The notes beneath the pieces are model-generated. The model searched no databases. It worked only from the letters and a program-made list of their open reading frames with translations, and was not told the origin of the DNA. From contig NZ_DS996805.1 in the NCBI RefSeq assembly GCF_000156235.1, positions 434,001 to 498,000 of the forward strand: DNA of 64,000 bases. The letters are read 5' to 3'. The DNA comes from Pseudovibrio sp000156235 (GTDB lineage: Bacteria; Pseudomonadota; Alphaproteobacteria; Rhizobiales; Stappiaceae). The translations under genes and the position numbers were made by a program. Position 1 is the first letter of the stretch; each line of letters starts with the position of its first letter. Below are positions 17,893 to 27,600 of the stretch, in pieces.

Positions 17893-20800
17893 ATGCCAAA
17901 TCAAAATCAGCCCGATGAATGGTGGGTAAATGATCAGACACCTGATAATCCATTTGGCAAAAGCGAGGATTACGAAGCTTATATCGATTACATCAGTGCA
18001 CTACCACGCAGCCTGACACCGGAGATCGCCGCTCAGCCGCTGGTAATCAATGTGACAGGTTTGAACGACTATCCGGAGTATAAGGCGGCGGCCATCGGTG
18101 CTTTGGAAGTTTGGTCAGCTGTTACCCCGTTGCAGTTTGAGATTGTGGATGATGCTCCATATGATCCTGACCTTCACTGGATGGAAGTTGTCAGCCCGGC
18201 AATTGGTGAGCAAAGTGATGGCAGTGCGTTTTCTAGCAACCGCAAAGTCAGCATCGGTCAGAAGTTCCATGACACCGAGCCAAACAAAACCGATATTGGC
18301 GGCTATGTGTTTGACAGCTTCATCCATGAGTTCGGTCATGAATTTGGCTTGAACCACCCGGGTCTTTACAACTACAGCGGTCCTGGTGGCGTTCAGATCA
18401 ACTACCTGAACAACGCAACATGGATCTATGACCGCCAGCAGTACAGCGTGATGTCGTATTTCGATGGCATCGATGTTGGAGAAACAACACGCTGGTCGGC
18501 ATCCACACCTTTGATGGCGGATATTGAATCCACCATTCGTCGCTTCTTCTCTGAAGTGGATGAAGATGGTGTACGGACGTATCAGAAAATCGACCTGAAC
18601 ACTGGCGACAATATCTACGGCTTCAACAGCACAGAATACGGCTATGAGCTGACATCTGACGGTATGCAACACGATATCGGATTTACAATCCACGATACCG
18701 GCGGCATGGATACCATCGACTTCTCCGGTTCAACTGCTGGGACAATTCTTGATCTGCGAGCTGGTCAATTCTCCTCCGTGAACGGCCATAGCAATAACGT
18801 TTCGATCTTTGCTGGTCACAACGAAGATCAAACGGAGTACTACATCGAAAAAGGCATCGGCAGTAACTACGATGACATCATCATTGGTAACGATGGCGAC
18901 AACGTTCTGGACGGTCGCGGCGGTGCTGACAAGATGGCTGGTGGTGCTGGTGACGACATTTACTTTGTTGACTCCATTGATGATATTGTTCGTGAAGAAG
19001 CTGATGGCGGAAACGACACCATCATCGTCGTGAACAGCGATCTGGATCTTGGTGAAGTTGAGAACGTTGAAAACATTATCTATGTTGGCGGCACTCCTCC
19101 GCAGCCTCCTGTGGAAGAGGATGACACCCCAGCCAACCCAGGCGATACGCTGACCAGCATCATCTTTGGTGATGAAGGCAACAACACGCTGGACGGCGGT
19201 GCAGGTGGTGACACCATCTTCGGTCTGGATGGCGATGATCTGATCATCGGTGGTCGCGATACACTTGCGAGCCGCGACATCAACAACACCATTCCGTTTG
19301 ATGAGCTTGAAGACCAGACCGAGAGTGATGATGGCAACGACGTCCTCTACGGCGGTGGTGGCAACGACACCATCTTCGGTGGCGCTGGTGATGATATTCT
19401 GGACGGAGGAGACGGCGACGATACCCTGATGGGTCAGGCTGGTGCTGATGTGTTCAGAGGTGGTGATGGTGTTGATACTGTCGACTTCAGCCATGAAAGC
19501 CCGTTCCAGCTGCTGGTCAACCTGGAAACCAACGTTGCTGTTGGTGGTACAGCTTCAGGCGACACCTTCTACAGCATTGAAAACCTGATTGGTTCTGATG
19601 ACCGTATCGACCGCTTTATCGGTACAGACGACAACAACCACTTCTGGGGTCAGGGTGGCGGCGACGTCTTTAACGGCGGCGGCGGTGATGACATTCTGGA
19701 TGGTGGTCGTGACGGTGACCTGCTTTATGGTGATGAAGGCAACGACATCCTCATTGGCGGCTCCGGGCAGGATTACATGAATGGCGGTGAAGGCATTGAT
19801 ACCGTTGTGTATTCCGGCAGCTCTGATGGCGTAACCGTAGATCTTGCCAATGGCACTGCCAGCGGTGGTGATGCTGACGGTCCAGTACAGATCGTAGGTC
19901 GTGGTACAACCATCAAGCACGACATCATTGTTGATGTTGAGAACGTTGTTGGCTCGTTCTACGATGACCACCTGATAGGTAACGATCAGACCAACGAACT
20001 TTCTGGCGGTGCAGGTAATGACGTACTGACTGGTGGTGAAGGTGCTGATGTTCTGAATGGTGGTGCTGGTAGCGACACTGCAGACTATTCCGATGCAACC
20101 AGCGGCGTGAAGCTTAATCTGGCTCGCGGTAAGTCTGAAGGTGATACCTACATTTCCATCGAGAACCTTTCTGGTTCTGGCCATAATGACAAGATCAAGG
20201 GCAACAAAGCTGCCAATACTCTGACTGGTCAGGGTGGTAATGATGTGCTCCGCGGTGGCGGTGGCGATGACATCCTGTTTGGTGACTTTGCTGATCAGGG
20301 TGAAGCTATTCCACGCCCAGGCATGGGCACGGGCTACGCAACCCTTGGTCCAGATGCCACGAACAACTCGATCGCAACTGCCTTCGATATCTCCAACAAC
20401 TTCTCTCTGACAGAAGACACGGACATCTTCGATTCAACGACTGTTCTTCACACAACAGTTAACGCGACCGGAAATGGCAAGGGTGGATACTACAGTATTG
20501 AGCTGGCTGCCGGTACGATTATCACGATCGATATTGACGGCATTGCAGATCCAAACGTCCATGACAGCTGGGTTCGCCTGCTCGACAGCGATGGCAATAT
20601 CGTCACACAGAACGATGATGGTGGCGGAGATCCTGGTTCTGCAACCAACCGCGATTCCAGTACTGTCTTCGTGGTTGAAGAGACTGGTACCTACTACATT
20701 CTGGAGGGCGCATGGTCACCGGATGTTCCAGGTGATGGCTGGTCAGAAGCTGTGCCGGAAGGCTCTACCTATAAACTGAATGTCTCTGTTGAGTTCCCAC

Positions 20801-21228
20801 CTGAGCCGATCCAGCCGGGCGAAGCCGGTAATGATAAGCTTTATGGCGGTAACGGTAGTGACTTCCTTGATGGTGGCCTGGGGGCTGACCTTCTCGTCGG
20901 TGGTAAAGGAGAGGATACCTTCCGCTTCTCTACCGAGCTTGGTGAAGACAATGTTGACCGGATCAAGGACTTCAACACTGATGAAGATGTGATCATGTTG
21001 GATAGCAATATCTTTGCTGAACTTGGTGGTGACGGTCCGCTTGCACTTAATGCATTCCATAAGAGTGCAGCCGGTGTCAGTCAGGATGCAAATGACCGCA
21101 TCATCTATGACACCGATAGTGGTGCATTGTTCTACGATGCTGACGGTTCCGGCGATATTGCAGCGGTACAGTTCGCTCAGTTGAACGCTGGCCTAACTCT
21201 ATCCGCAGACGACTTCGTGATCGTCTGA
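17893..21228 (+). CDS. Serralysin-type zinc metalloprotease with RTX repeats
   Basis: 1111 aa. The metzincin zinc site is complete: FIHEFGHEFGLNHPG (HExxHxxGxxH) near residue 150, with the Met-turn SVMSYF ~35 residues later. Several blocks of RTX nonapeptides (GGxGxDxLx) follow and bind calcium outside the cell. Around residues 810-950 is a PPC-like beta domain (YYSIELAAGTIITIDIDG). The protein ends SADDFVIV, an acidic-hydrophobic tail of type I secretion substrates. There is no N-terminal signal peptide, as expected for this route. It is much longer than classical ~480-aa serralysins because of the added RTX and PPC blocks. No exporter is adjacent; the one at 55312-58414 could serve. Confidence 0.92.
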   Translation: MPNQNQPDEWWVNDQTPDNPFGKSEDYEAYIDYISALPRSLTPEIAAQPLVINVTGLNDYPEYKAAAIGALEVWSAVTPLQFEIVDDAPYDPDLHWMEVVSPAIGEQSDGSAFSSNRKVSIGQKFHDTEPNKTDIGGYVFDSFIHEFGHEFGLNHPGLYNYSGPGGVQINYLNNATWIYDRQQYSVMSYFDGIDVGETTRWSASTPLMADIESTIRRFFSEVDEDGVRTYQKIDLNTGDNIYGFNSTEYGYELTSDGMQHDIGFTIHDTGGMDTIDFSGSTAGTILDLRAGQFSSVNGHSNNVSIFAGHNEDQTEYYIEKGIGSNYDDIIIGNDGDNVLDGRGGADKMAGGAGDDIYFVDSIDDIVREEADGGNDTIIVVNSDLDLGEVENVENIIYVGGTPPQPPVEEDDTPANPGDTLTSIIFGDEGNNTLDGGAGGDTIFGLDGDDLIIGGRDTLASRDINNTIPFDELEDQTESDDGNDVLYGGGGNDTIFGGAGDDILDGGDGDDTLMGQAGADVFRGGDGVDTVDFSHESPFQLLVNLETNVAVGGTASGDTFYSIENLIGSDDRIDRFIGTDDNNHFWGQGGGDVFNGGGGDDILDGGRDGDLLYGDEGNDILIGGSGQDYMNGGEGIDTVVYSGSSDGVTVDLANGTASGGDADGPVQIVGRGTTIKHDIIVDVENVVGSFYDDHLIGNDQTNELSGGAGNDVLTGGEGADVLNGGAGSDTADYSDATSGVKLNLARGKSEGDTYISIENLSGSGHNDKIKGNKAANTLTGQGGNDVLRGGGGDDILFGDFADQGEAIPRPGMGTGYATLGPDATNNSIATAFDISNNFSLTEDTDIFDSTTVLHTTVNATGNGKGGYYSIELAAGTIITIDIDGIADPNVHDSWVRLLDSDGNIVTQNDDGGGDPGSATNRDSSTVFVVEETGTYYILEGAWSPDVPGDGWSEAVPEGSTYKLNVSVEFPPEPIQPGEAGNDKLYGGNGSDFLDGGLGADLLVGGKGEDTFRFSTELGEDNVDRIKDFNTDEDVIMLDSNIFAELGGDGPLALNAFHKSAAGVSQDANDRIIYDTDSGALFYDADGSGDIAAVQFAQLNAGLTLSADDFVIV

Positions 21229-21236
21229 TAAGATCC

Positions 21237-21270
21237 GGGAGGGGAGCTTTCAGGTTCCCCTCCTGTTTTT
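21237..21270 (+). terminator. Rho-independent terminator after serralysin
   Basis: GGAGGGGA pairs with TCCCCTCC around a short loop, followed by TGTTTTT. It lies 9 bp after the serralysin stop. Confidence 0.85.
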
Positions 21271-21330
21271 GCACATATCACTGCGTTGTCAGGCCTTTCG
21301 GCCTTATTTTGAGGATTGGGGAGTAAATCA

Positions 21331-21741
21331 ATGAAAACCAAAGTTACCCGCCATTCAGCTCTGCTTGCTGCAGGTCTTGCGATCTCAGCAGTCTCAACCA
21401 ACGCAGAAACCGTGAAAAGCCAACCCAAAACAATTAGCGGAACAATCACCTACGCAGGCGATGAGGCTATCCCAAAAGGTCAGATTAAGATTTTCCTGAA
21501 AGACAGCGAAACGCAGTCCAAGTCTCAAGTCTCCACATCCAAAACCCAGCTTATAAGCACGGGTAAAGCCAAAACACTGGCCTATACATTCGCAATGCCA
21601 TCAAAAACTAAAGATTATCAAATGCAACTCATCGAGGTCCGCCTAGAAAGAGCCGACGGCTGGCTACTTGCTCGCGGTAGTGAAAAGGTGAGGGGTGGGG
21701 AAACTTCCACGGATGTGATGCTTTATAAGGTTATGTATTGA
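21331..21741 (+). CDS. Small exported YbaY/YscW-like protein
   Basis: 136 aa from ATG 21331, preferred over an upstream TTG because GGGGAG lies just ahead. The signal peptide is MKTKVTRHSALLAAGLAISA followed by VSTNAE. The mature part, ISGTITYAGDEAIPKGQIKIFL then a beta-rich body with LAYTFAMPS and DVMLYK, fits the YbaY / type III pilotin-like beta-sandwich family. It follows the serralysin, but it is not the classical Inh-type serralysin inhibitor. The function is unknown. Confidence 0.65.
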   Translation: MKTKVTRHSALLAAGLAISAVSTNAETVKSQPKTISGTITYAGDEAIPKGQIKIFLKDSETQSKSQVSTSKTQLISTGKAKTLAYTFAMPSKTKDYQMQLIEVRLERADGWLLARGSEKVRGGETSTDVMLYKVMY

Positions 21742-21780
21742 GCCCTTAGAGCTATTCTCCAATACACTCCAGAAAAGCAA

Positions 21781-21803
21781 AAAGCTCCCAGTAGGGAGCT
21801 TTG
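21781..21803 (+). terminator. Bidirectional-looking hairpin
   Basis: AAAGCTCCC (21781-21789) pairs perfectly with GGGAGCTTT (21794-21802) around AGTA. The flanks are A-rich on one side and T-rich on the other. It ends the small YbaY-like gene and marks the boundary just before the attachment-site scar. Confidence 0.75.
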
Positions 21804-21833
21804 CTAAACCTCTTTATATACCATGAGGTTAAA

Positions 21834-21878
21834 TGGTGAGCCCGCACGGGTTCGAACCGTGGACCTACTGATTAAAAG
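21834..21878 (-). repeat. 3' fragment of a tRNA-Lys gene: integration attachment-site scar
   Basis: On the minus strand this 45 bp reads as the 3' part of a tRNA: anticodon loop CTTTTAA (UUU, Lys), variable loop, perfect T-arm CACGG-TTCGAAC-CCGTG, acceptor strand CGGGCTC, discriminator A and an encoded CCA. The sequence 5' of CTTTTAATCAG does not form the anticodon 5' strand, D-arm or acceptor 5' strand, so the gene is not intact. A tyrosine integrase starts 330 bp away. This is the signature of an att site left by integration into a tRNA-Lys gene. The orientation puts the inserted DNA to the right. Confidence 0.8.
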
Positions 21879-22209
21879 GCGCTTCAGCATAGAGCGCTCA
21901 CTTGCGATGAATAGCGATTCATTACTATGAATCAAATAGTTGTAGAAAATTATTTGCGCCTGCCTACCTTGCTTTTCGCGCTCAATCTCATACATTTGCT
22001 TACATAGTGCTGACACAGAACGGTAAGCAGCTAAGTTTTGACCTATAAAGGTTTGGATGCTGTTTTGCACAGGTCCTAAAAGAAAACCTTAAAGGTCGTC
22101 ACTAGCTGTCAGGCCGTCAGAAACAGCAGCAATCGGTAACATATTTCAACTGACATTTTCGTATGTGTGGTGGCTCCTGTCAGGAGCCGTCAGCGGAAGA
22201 GGTGTGTCT

Positions 22210-23460
22210 ATGCCAAACATAACGAAGCGAACGGTGGACGCGGCAAGTCCAGCAACCAAAAAGCACTTCCTCTGGGATAGCAAGCTCAAAGGGTTCGGCC
22301 TTCAGGTGATGCCGAGCGGTGCAAAAACATTCATTGTGCAATATCGCACGCATGAAGGCCGCTCCCGTCGTATGAGCCTTGGCAGATATGGTGAGCTAAC
22401 CCCAGATCAAGCCAGAGATCTGGCGACCAATGTGTTGGCAACAGTCCGTAACGGAGATGATCCCCTCTTAAAGCGGGAAAACAAACGAGCTGCTCCAACG
22501 GTGAATGTGCTTCTTGATATCTACATGAGCAAACATGTGCAGGTTCACAATAAACCTAAGACAATGAAAGACATTGAACGTCTCTTAAAGCGGTGTGTTC
22601 GATCACGATTGGGGCTCATGAAACTCAACTCTGTCAGACGGCAGGATATTGCAAAGCTGCATCACTCGTTGAGAGCAACACCTCGTCAAGCCAATCAAGT
22701 TCTGGCGGTCTTATCTAAGGCGTTCAATCTGGCTGAAGTATGGGGCCTAAGGCCAGAGCACAGCAACCCGGTTCGGTTGGTCAAGCGGTACAAGGAAAAT
22801 GAGCGTGATCGTTTCCTGTCAGAGGAAGAGCTGCAAAGACTGGGGCGTACCCTTGAGCTGGCAGATCAGGAAGGTCTTCCCTGGATCATAAAAGCCGGGA
22901 AGAGATCAGCCAAGCACTTGCCCAAGGATGTTGCAAAGCGGAAGACACCTGTGAATCCAAGAGCTCTTTGTTGCTTACGCCTGCTGCTTTACACCGGTGC
23001 GCGCTTGAGTGAAATTGCAACCCTGAAATGGAAGCATATTGATTTTGAATTGGCCACGTTTGCACTGCCTTCAAGAAAAGGAGATGAACGTAAACCTCAT
23101 CCGGTAAGTAGCAGTGCCATCGAAATCCTCTCTGAATTCCCACGAGTGGATGGTTCACCTTATGTGTTGCCCGGTTGTAAAGATCCGACACAACCTATTT
23201 CGATTGAAGTCATTGAGAATGCATGGCAGCGCATCCGCATCCATGCCAATATTCCTGATGTTCGTATTCACGATCTTCGCCACACGGTTGGCACCTTCGC
23301 AGCTCAAGCAGGCAGCAACGCCTTCCTCATCAGTCACCTCCTGCGCCACCGCAACGTGACCATCACCAATCGCTATGTGAACCATGATGCCCATCCAATC
23401 CGGGTGCTGTCAGAGGCGATTGGTGAACGGATTGAAGCAGGATTGCAAGGAGGGGAGTGA
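22210..23460 (+). CDS. Tyrosine-type site-specific integrase (DUF4102 / P4-like)
   Basis: 416 aa from ATG 22210 behind GGAAGAGG; an upstream in-frame ATG at 22165 lacks such a site. The N-terminal DUF4102 arm-binding domain is seen as LWDSKLKGFGLQVMPSG and YRTHEGRSRRMSLGRYGELT. The catalytic domain has the first Arg in LLYTGARLSEIATLKWKHID, then HDLRHTVGTFAA (HxxR), LLRHRNVTITNRYVNHD with the late His and nucleophilic Tyr. All catalytic residues are present, so it looks functional. The tRNA-Lys fragment beside it is the expected target for this family. Confidence 0.92.
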   Translation: MPNITKRTVDAASPATKKHFLWDSKLKGFGLQVMPSGAKTFIVQYRTHEGRSRRMSLGRYGELTPDQARDLATNVLATVRNGDDPLLKRENKRAAPTVNVLLDIYMSKHVQVHNKPKTMKDIERLLKRCVRSRLGLMKLNSVRRQDIAKLHHSLRATPRQANQVLAVLSKAFNLAEVWGLRPEHSNPVRLVKRYKENERDRFLSEEELQRLGRTLELADQEGLPWIIKAGKRSAKHLPKDVAKRKTPVNPRALCCLRLLLYTGARLSEIATLKWKHIDFELATFALPSRKGDERKPHPVSSSAIEILSEFPRVDGSPYVLPGCKDPTQPISIEVIENAWQRIRIHANIPDVRIHDLRHTVGTFAAQAGSNAFLISHLLRHRNVTITNRYVNHDAHPIRVLSEAIGERIEAGLQGGE

Positions 23461-23671
23461 GAGCTCGGTTCCAGGCCTATGGGAGGTGATTATTTGGATA
23501 TTTGTGAGCACCGTATGAGGCTTTTGACCACAAGCAGACATTCGTGGCTATCGCTAGCTGCGGTCACGATTGAAGCTCTGCAACTAGCAGTATGGTGTGT
23601 TGACAACAATGGCGATGATCGGGATACGTGATGAAGTGTATGCCCTCAACGCTTTTTAAGGAACCTTGGCC

Positions 23672-24361
23672 ATGACAGGATTACTGGATCACGGGAGCCT
23701 CAAGTTCCTTGGCCTGCTCAGCCCAAAGGTCGAGGCCGCTTTTGCAGCTGTCGAGCAGCGCCACACCTATCAGGACGGCCGCACGATCTTCTCGACTGGT
23801 GATGAGGGTGATCGTCTGCTCATTGTGCGTTCAGGTGCAGTTCGAATGGGACGTTTCAGCCCCAGTGGCCGAGAAACAATTCTTGCAGTGCTTGGCGAGG
23901 GTCACTTCATTGGCATCATAGGCGTGCTAACCGGCCGCAAACGGACGCAAAATGCTGTTGCAGTTGGTAAAACGACAGTTGGTTATGTTCACAAAGCTGA
24001 TTTTCTGACGCTAATGGACGCTCATCCCGAGATCGCCCGCGCAGCTTTGCCAGCAACGTTGAGCCGTTTGAACGTGGCGCTGAATATGCTGGACGATCTG
24101 CGTTTGCTGCCTTTGCCTGCTTATACCGCGGTGTTTTTGCAGAACATGCTCGAAGCTTCAGAAGTGCCAGGAATGCTCAACTGGAACCAGTCTGAGTTGG
24201 CTATCGCTGTGGGCACCTCACGTGTTTCTATGGGTAAAGCGCTCAAACAGCTGGAAAAAAATGGCCTGATCGTACTGAAGTATGGCGCAATTTCCGTACC
24301 GGACGAGCAAGCTCTGTCAGATTGGATTGATGCCGCCAGAGCCGAGCATTTGTCTCTCTGA
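23672..24361 (+). CDS. Crp/Fnr-family transcription regulator
   Basis: 229 aa from ATG 23672 behind AAGGAACC. Residues ~25-115 form a cNMP-binding-type jelly roll (GDEGDRLLIVRSGAVRMG, GEGHFIGIIGVLTG) and residues ~165-215 a winged helix with NQSELAIAVGTSRVSMGKAL as recognition region. It has no cysteine, so it is not an iron-sulfur FNR, and the cAMP-contacting Arg-Ser pair of CRP is not obvious. It stands alone upstream of the giant autotransporter and might control it. The ligand is unknown. Confidence 0.85.
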   Translation: MTGLLDHGSLKFLGLLSPKVEAAFAAVEQRHTYQDGRTIFSTGDEGDRLLIVRSGAVRMGRFSPSGRETILAVLGEGHFIGIIGVLTGRKRTQNAVAVGKTTVGYVHKADFLTLMDAHPEIARAALPATLSRLNVALNMLDDLRLLPLPAYTAVFLQNMLEASEVPGMLNWNQSELAIAVGTSRVSMGKALKQLEKNGLIVLKYGAISVPDEQALSDWIDAARAEHLSL

Positions 24362-24698
24362 GATCTGACGGCTCATGCCGTGTGCATAAATCTGAGTAAA
24401 TAGCCAGATTGCTAAGTTCTTAGCATTCTTTGCGGTGCTTGCTACGTACAATCCCTATGTAATTTCATCCCATTGATATTCAAGTGTCAGCATTTTGACC
24501 GCTGCCGCCGGTATCGACGTGCCGTCTGACGAATGATTGGGAAGAAAGATCTGTAGCGACTTAGCTTAGGGGCGTTTCACTGACCAGCGTTCCTAAGCAA
24601 GTCACCGATAAGTTCCGCGTCATTTCACGTCAAAACACTCAGGTTTTGAGGTGAGATGGGTACATCAAAGATTTTGAACCAAGAGTTCCGACAGCCCT
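24362..24698. other. Intergenic region before the autotransporter
   Basis: 337 bp without coding potential. It should contain the autotransporter promoter. No clear operator for the adjacent Crp/Fnr protein (TGTGA-N6-TCACA or TTGAT-N4-ATCAA) was found by eye. Confidence 0.5.
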
Positions 24699-27600
24699 AT
24701 GACTACTTCCCCCAGAAGAACATGTTTTGAGCACTTTCTGAACCATCTGCGGCGCGGTGGACGCATGACCAAAGTGGCTGGCACTATAGCAAGCCATGCA
24801 CCTTTTCTTGCAGCTGCGGTAGTTGCCTCAGGGCCTCTGATGTTGTCCGGAGCAAGCGATGCCCTTGGACAGACTTGGGACGGCAGCTCTTCAGCCGACT
24901 GGTTTACTGGAGAGAACTGGAGTAGCAATACTACTCCGGATTACAGTCAAGATGTTACCATTGACACCACGCTCCCCAATTTGGCCACCATTACGGATAA
25001 AGGCACCAATGGAACCGCAGACGTTCAAGATCTTGTTGTCGGCGACTATGGCCAAGGTTCTCTGATTGTTTCTGATGGCGGCGCATTGGAGAGTTATAGC
25101 GGCAGCTATATTGGCAGTAACAACGGTTCAACTGGTAGAGTTGAAGTGACAGGCACTGGGTCAACCTGGGGGTCTTCATACTGGATTTATGTCGGTGACA
25201 ACGGCGATGGTACTTTGACGGTGTCTGATGGTGGTGCAGTTAGCAATGCATTCAGCAAGATCGGCCGCATTGGAGGCTCTTCTGGTCGTGTTGAGGTGAC
25301 AGGCACCGGATCAACTTGGACTAATACCGACGACCTGGTTATCGGTGTCAGCGGCGATGGTACATTGATGGTGTCTGATGGCGGCACAGTGAGCAATACG
25401 CACGGCCGTATCGGCCATTACTCCTCTTCAACCGGTAGTGTCGAAGTAACTGGCACCGGATCAGCCTGGATCAACTCGTCGTGGCTGACTGTCGGCGATT
25501 TTGGTGAAGGTGCTCTGAAGGTATCTGATGGTGGCTCGGTGAGTAATGCGAACAGCAATATCGGTTCGGGCAGCGGATCAACCGGTGCTGTTGAGGTGAC
25601 CGGTACCGGGTCGACTTGGGAGAGTTCGGGCACTTTAGATGTCGGGGGCGACGGCGATGGCACTCTGACGATTTCAGAAGATGCAATAGTGAGCGTCTCC
25701 GGTGTGACCCGGCTGGGCTCTAACGCGACGGGTTCTGGCGTTTTGAACATCGGTGCGGCTAGCGGCGAGACGGCTGTTGCTGCTGGCATGCTTGATGCCC
25801 CATCGGTTAAGTTCGGAAACGGTACCGGGGTGATCAACTTCAACCACACGGATACCGACTACATTTTCTCGTCTGCTATCCGCAGAAACGGAATGGTCAA
25901 TCAGCTTTCCGGCACCACTATCCTAACTGGGGCCAACACCTATACCGGAGGCACCACAGTGTCGGGGGGCACTTTGGAGCTAAGGGGCGGGTCTGCATCG
26001 TCAGACTCCGGTGAGATTAGCATCACCGGCGGCCGATTGCAGGTCACCAACAGCGAAACAGTTGGCGATACCACGGTCGATGGTGGGGCACTTGCCATCG
26101 CAACAGGCGAAACCTTAACCACTGGTGCATTCACACTAGTAGATGGAACAGTTATGGGCGGCACCCTTCTGGGCAGCTCATATACAGTCGAAAGCGGCAA
26201 CATTGCCACCGCGCTTACCGGAACCGGCGCGCTGACCAAGAACGGCAACGGCACCGTGACACTGACAGGGACCAACACCTACACCGGCGACACGATAATT
26301 TCCGGCGGTACGCTGGAGTTGCGCGGCTTGAGTGCTTTGACCGACACTCAAGAGCTGAGGGTCGGCTATGCCGGCACCGGCGCATTAATCATTGCAGAGG
26401 GCAGTGAGGTTAATAGCGAAAATATGTTTATTGGCCGTGTGTCGGGCAGCGTGACAGTGACGGGTTCAGCAGCTTCGTTAGATGTTACTACCAACTCTAT
26501 AATTGGCTTGTACGGGACCGGAACGCTGACCATTTCCGATGGCGGCAGGGTTACCAGCGGTCAGGCCAGCGCCATAGGTGGAACTGATGCCACAGGTGCC
26601 GTGACTGTGACGGATGAGGGTTCCGTCTGGGAGGCCGGTTCTCTTAATGTTGGCCAGTATGGTGTCGGCTCCCTAAAAATAGAGAATGGTGGCAAGGTCA
26701 CTTCTGACAGCACCATCATTGGCTTTGACAGTACCAGCTTCAGTGGGACCAGTTCGGGCCTGGTTATAGTGACGGGCGCAGGCTCCGTATGGGAGAACCG
26801 TGATCGTCTTGTCGTCGGGGATAAAGCGCCGGGGACGCTTACGATCGCGGATGGTGCGATCGTGGATGCGGATGACGTTTTCATCCTAGCCTATGATGCT
26901 ATTTCGCAAGGCACACTCAATATCGGCGCTGCGGCAGGGGAGACGGCTGTGAAGGCAGGCACCCTTGATACAGAGGAAGTTAGATTTGGCGAAGGTACCG
27001 GGGTAATCAACTTCAACCATACGGATACGGACTACACCTTCTCCGCAGATATCAGCGGGACTGGCAGCGTCAATCAGCTATCCGGCACTACGATCCTGAC
27101 GGGCACCAACACCAGCGACACCATTGTTTCCGGTGGCATGCTGGTTGTTAATGGCACCATCGGTGATGTGACAATCAATGGCGGCACCCTTGGCGGCTCG
27201 GGCACGATCAACGGTTCGACAACAGTCACAAGCGGAACTATTGCTGCAGGCAACAGCCCCGGTACACTGACCATCGTTGACGATCTTAATCTGACTTCCG
27301 CATCTGTTTTGGACTTCGAACTCGGCTCTCCGTCTGGCACAGCGGGCGTGGACAGTGACCTCATCGCCGTTGGCGGTGATCTGACGCTGGATGGAACGCT
27401 CGATATTACCGATGCGGGTGGCCTTGACGCTGGGGTCTATAACTTAATCACCTATGGCGGCAGTTTGACCGATAACGGTCTGGTCGTAGGCACTGCACCT
27501 ATAGGTTTTCTTTACAACGTGCAGACTGCAACAGTCGGACAGGTCAATCTTCTGGTAAATCCAGACCAGCTGAGCTTTTGGAATGGAGCGGTGACAAGTG

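Noticed and set aside
18730..20184. Long antisense open frames inside the serralysin gene
   Set aside because: They are produced by the repetitive GGT/GAC-rich RTX codons; the plus-strand protein has clear motifs.
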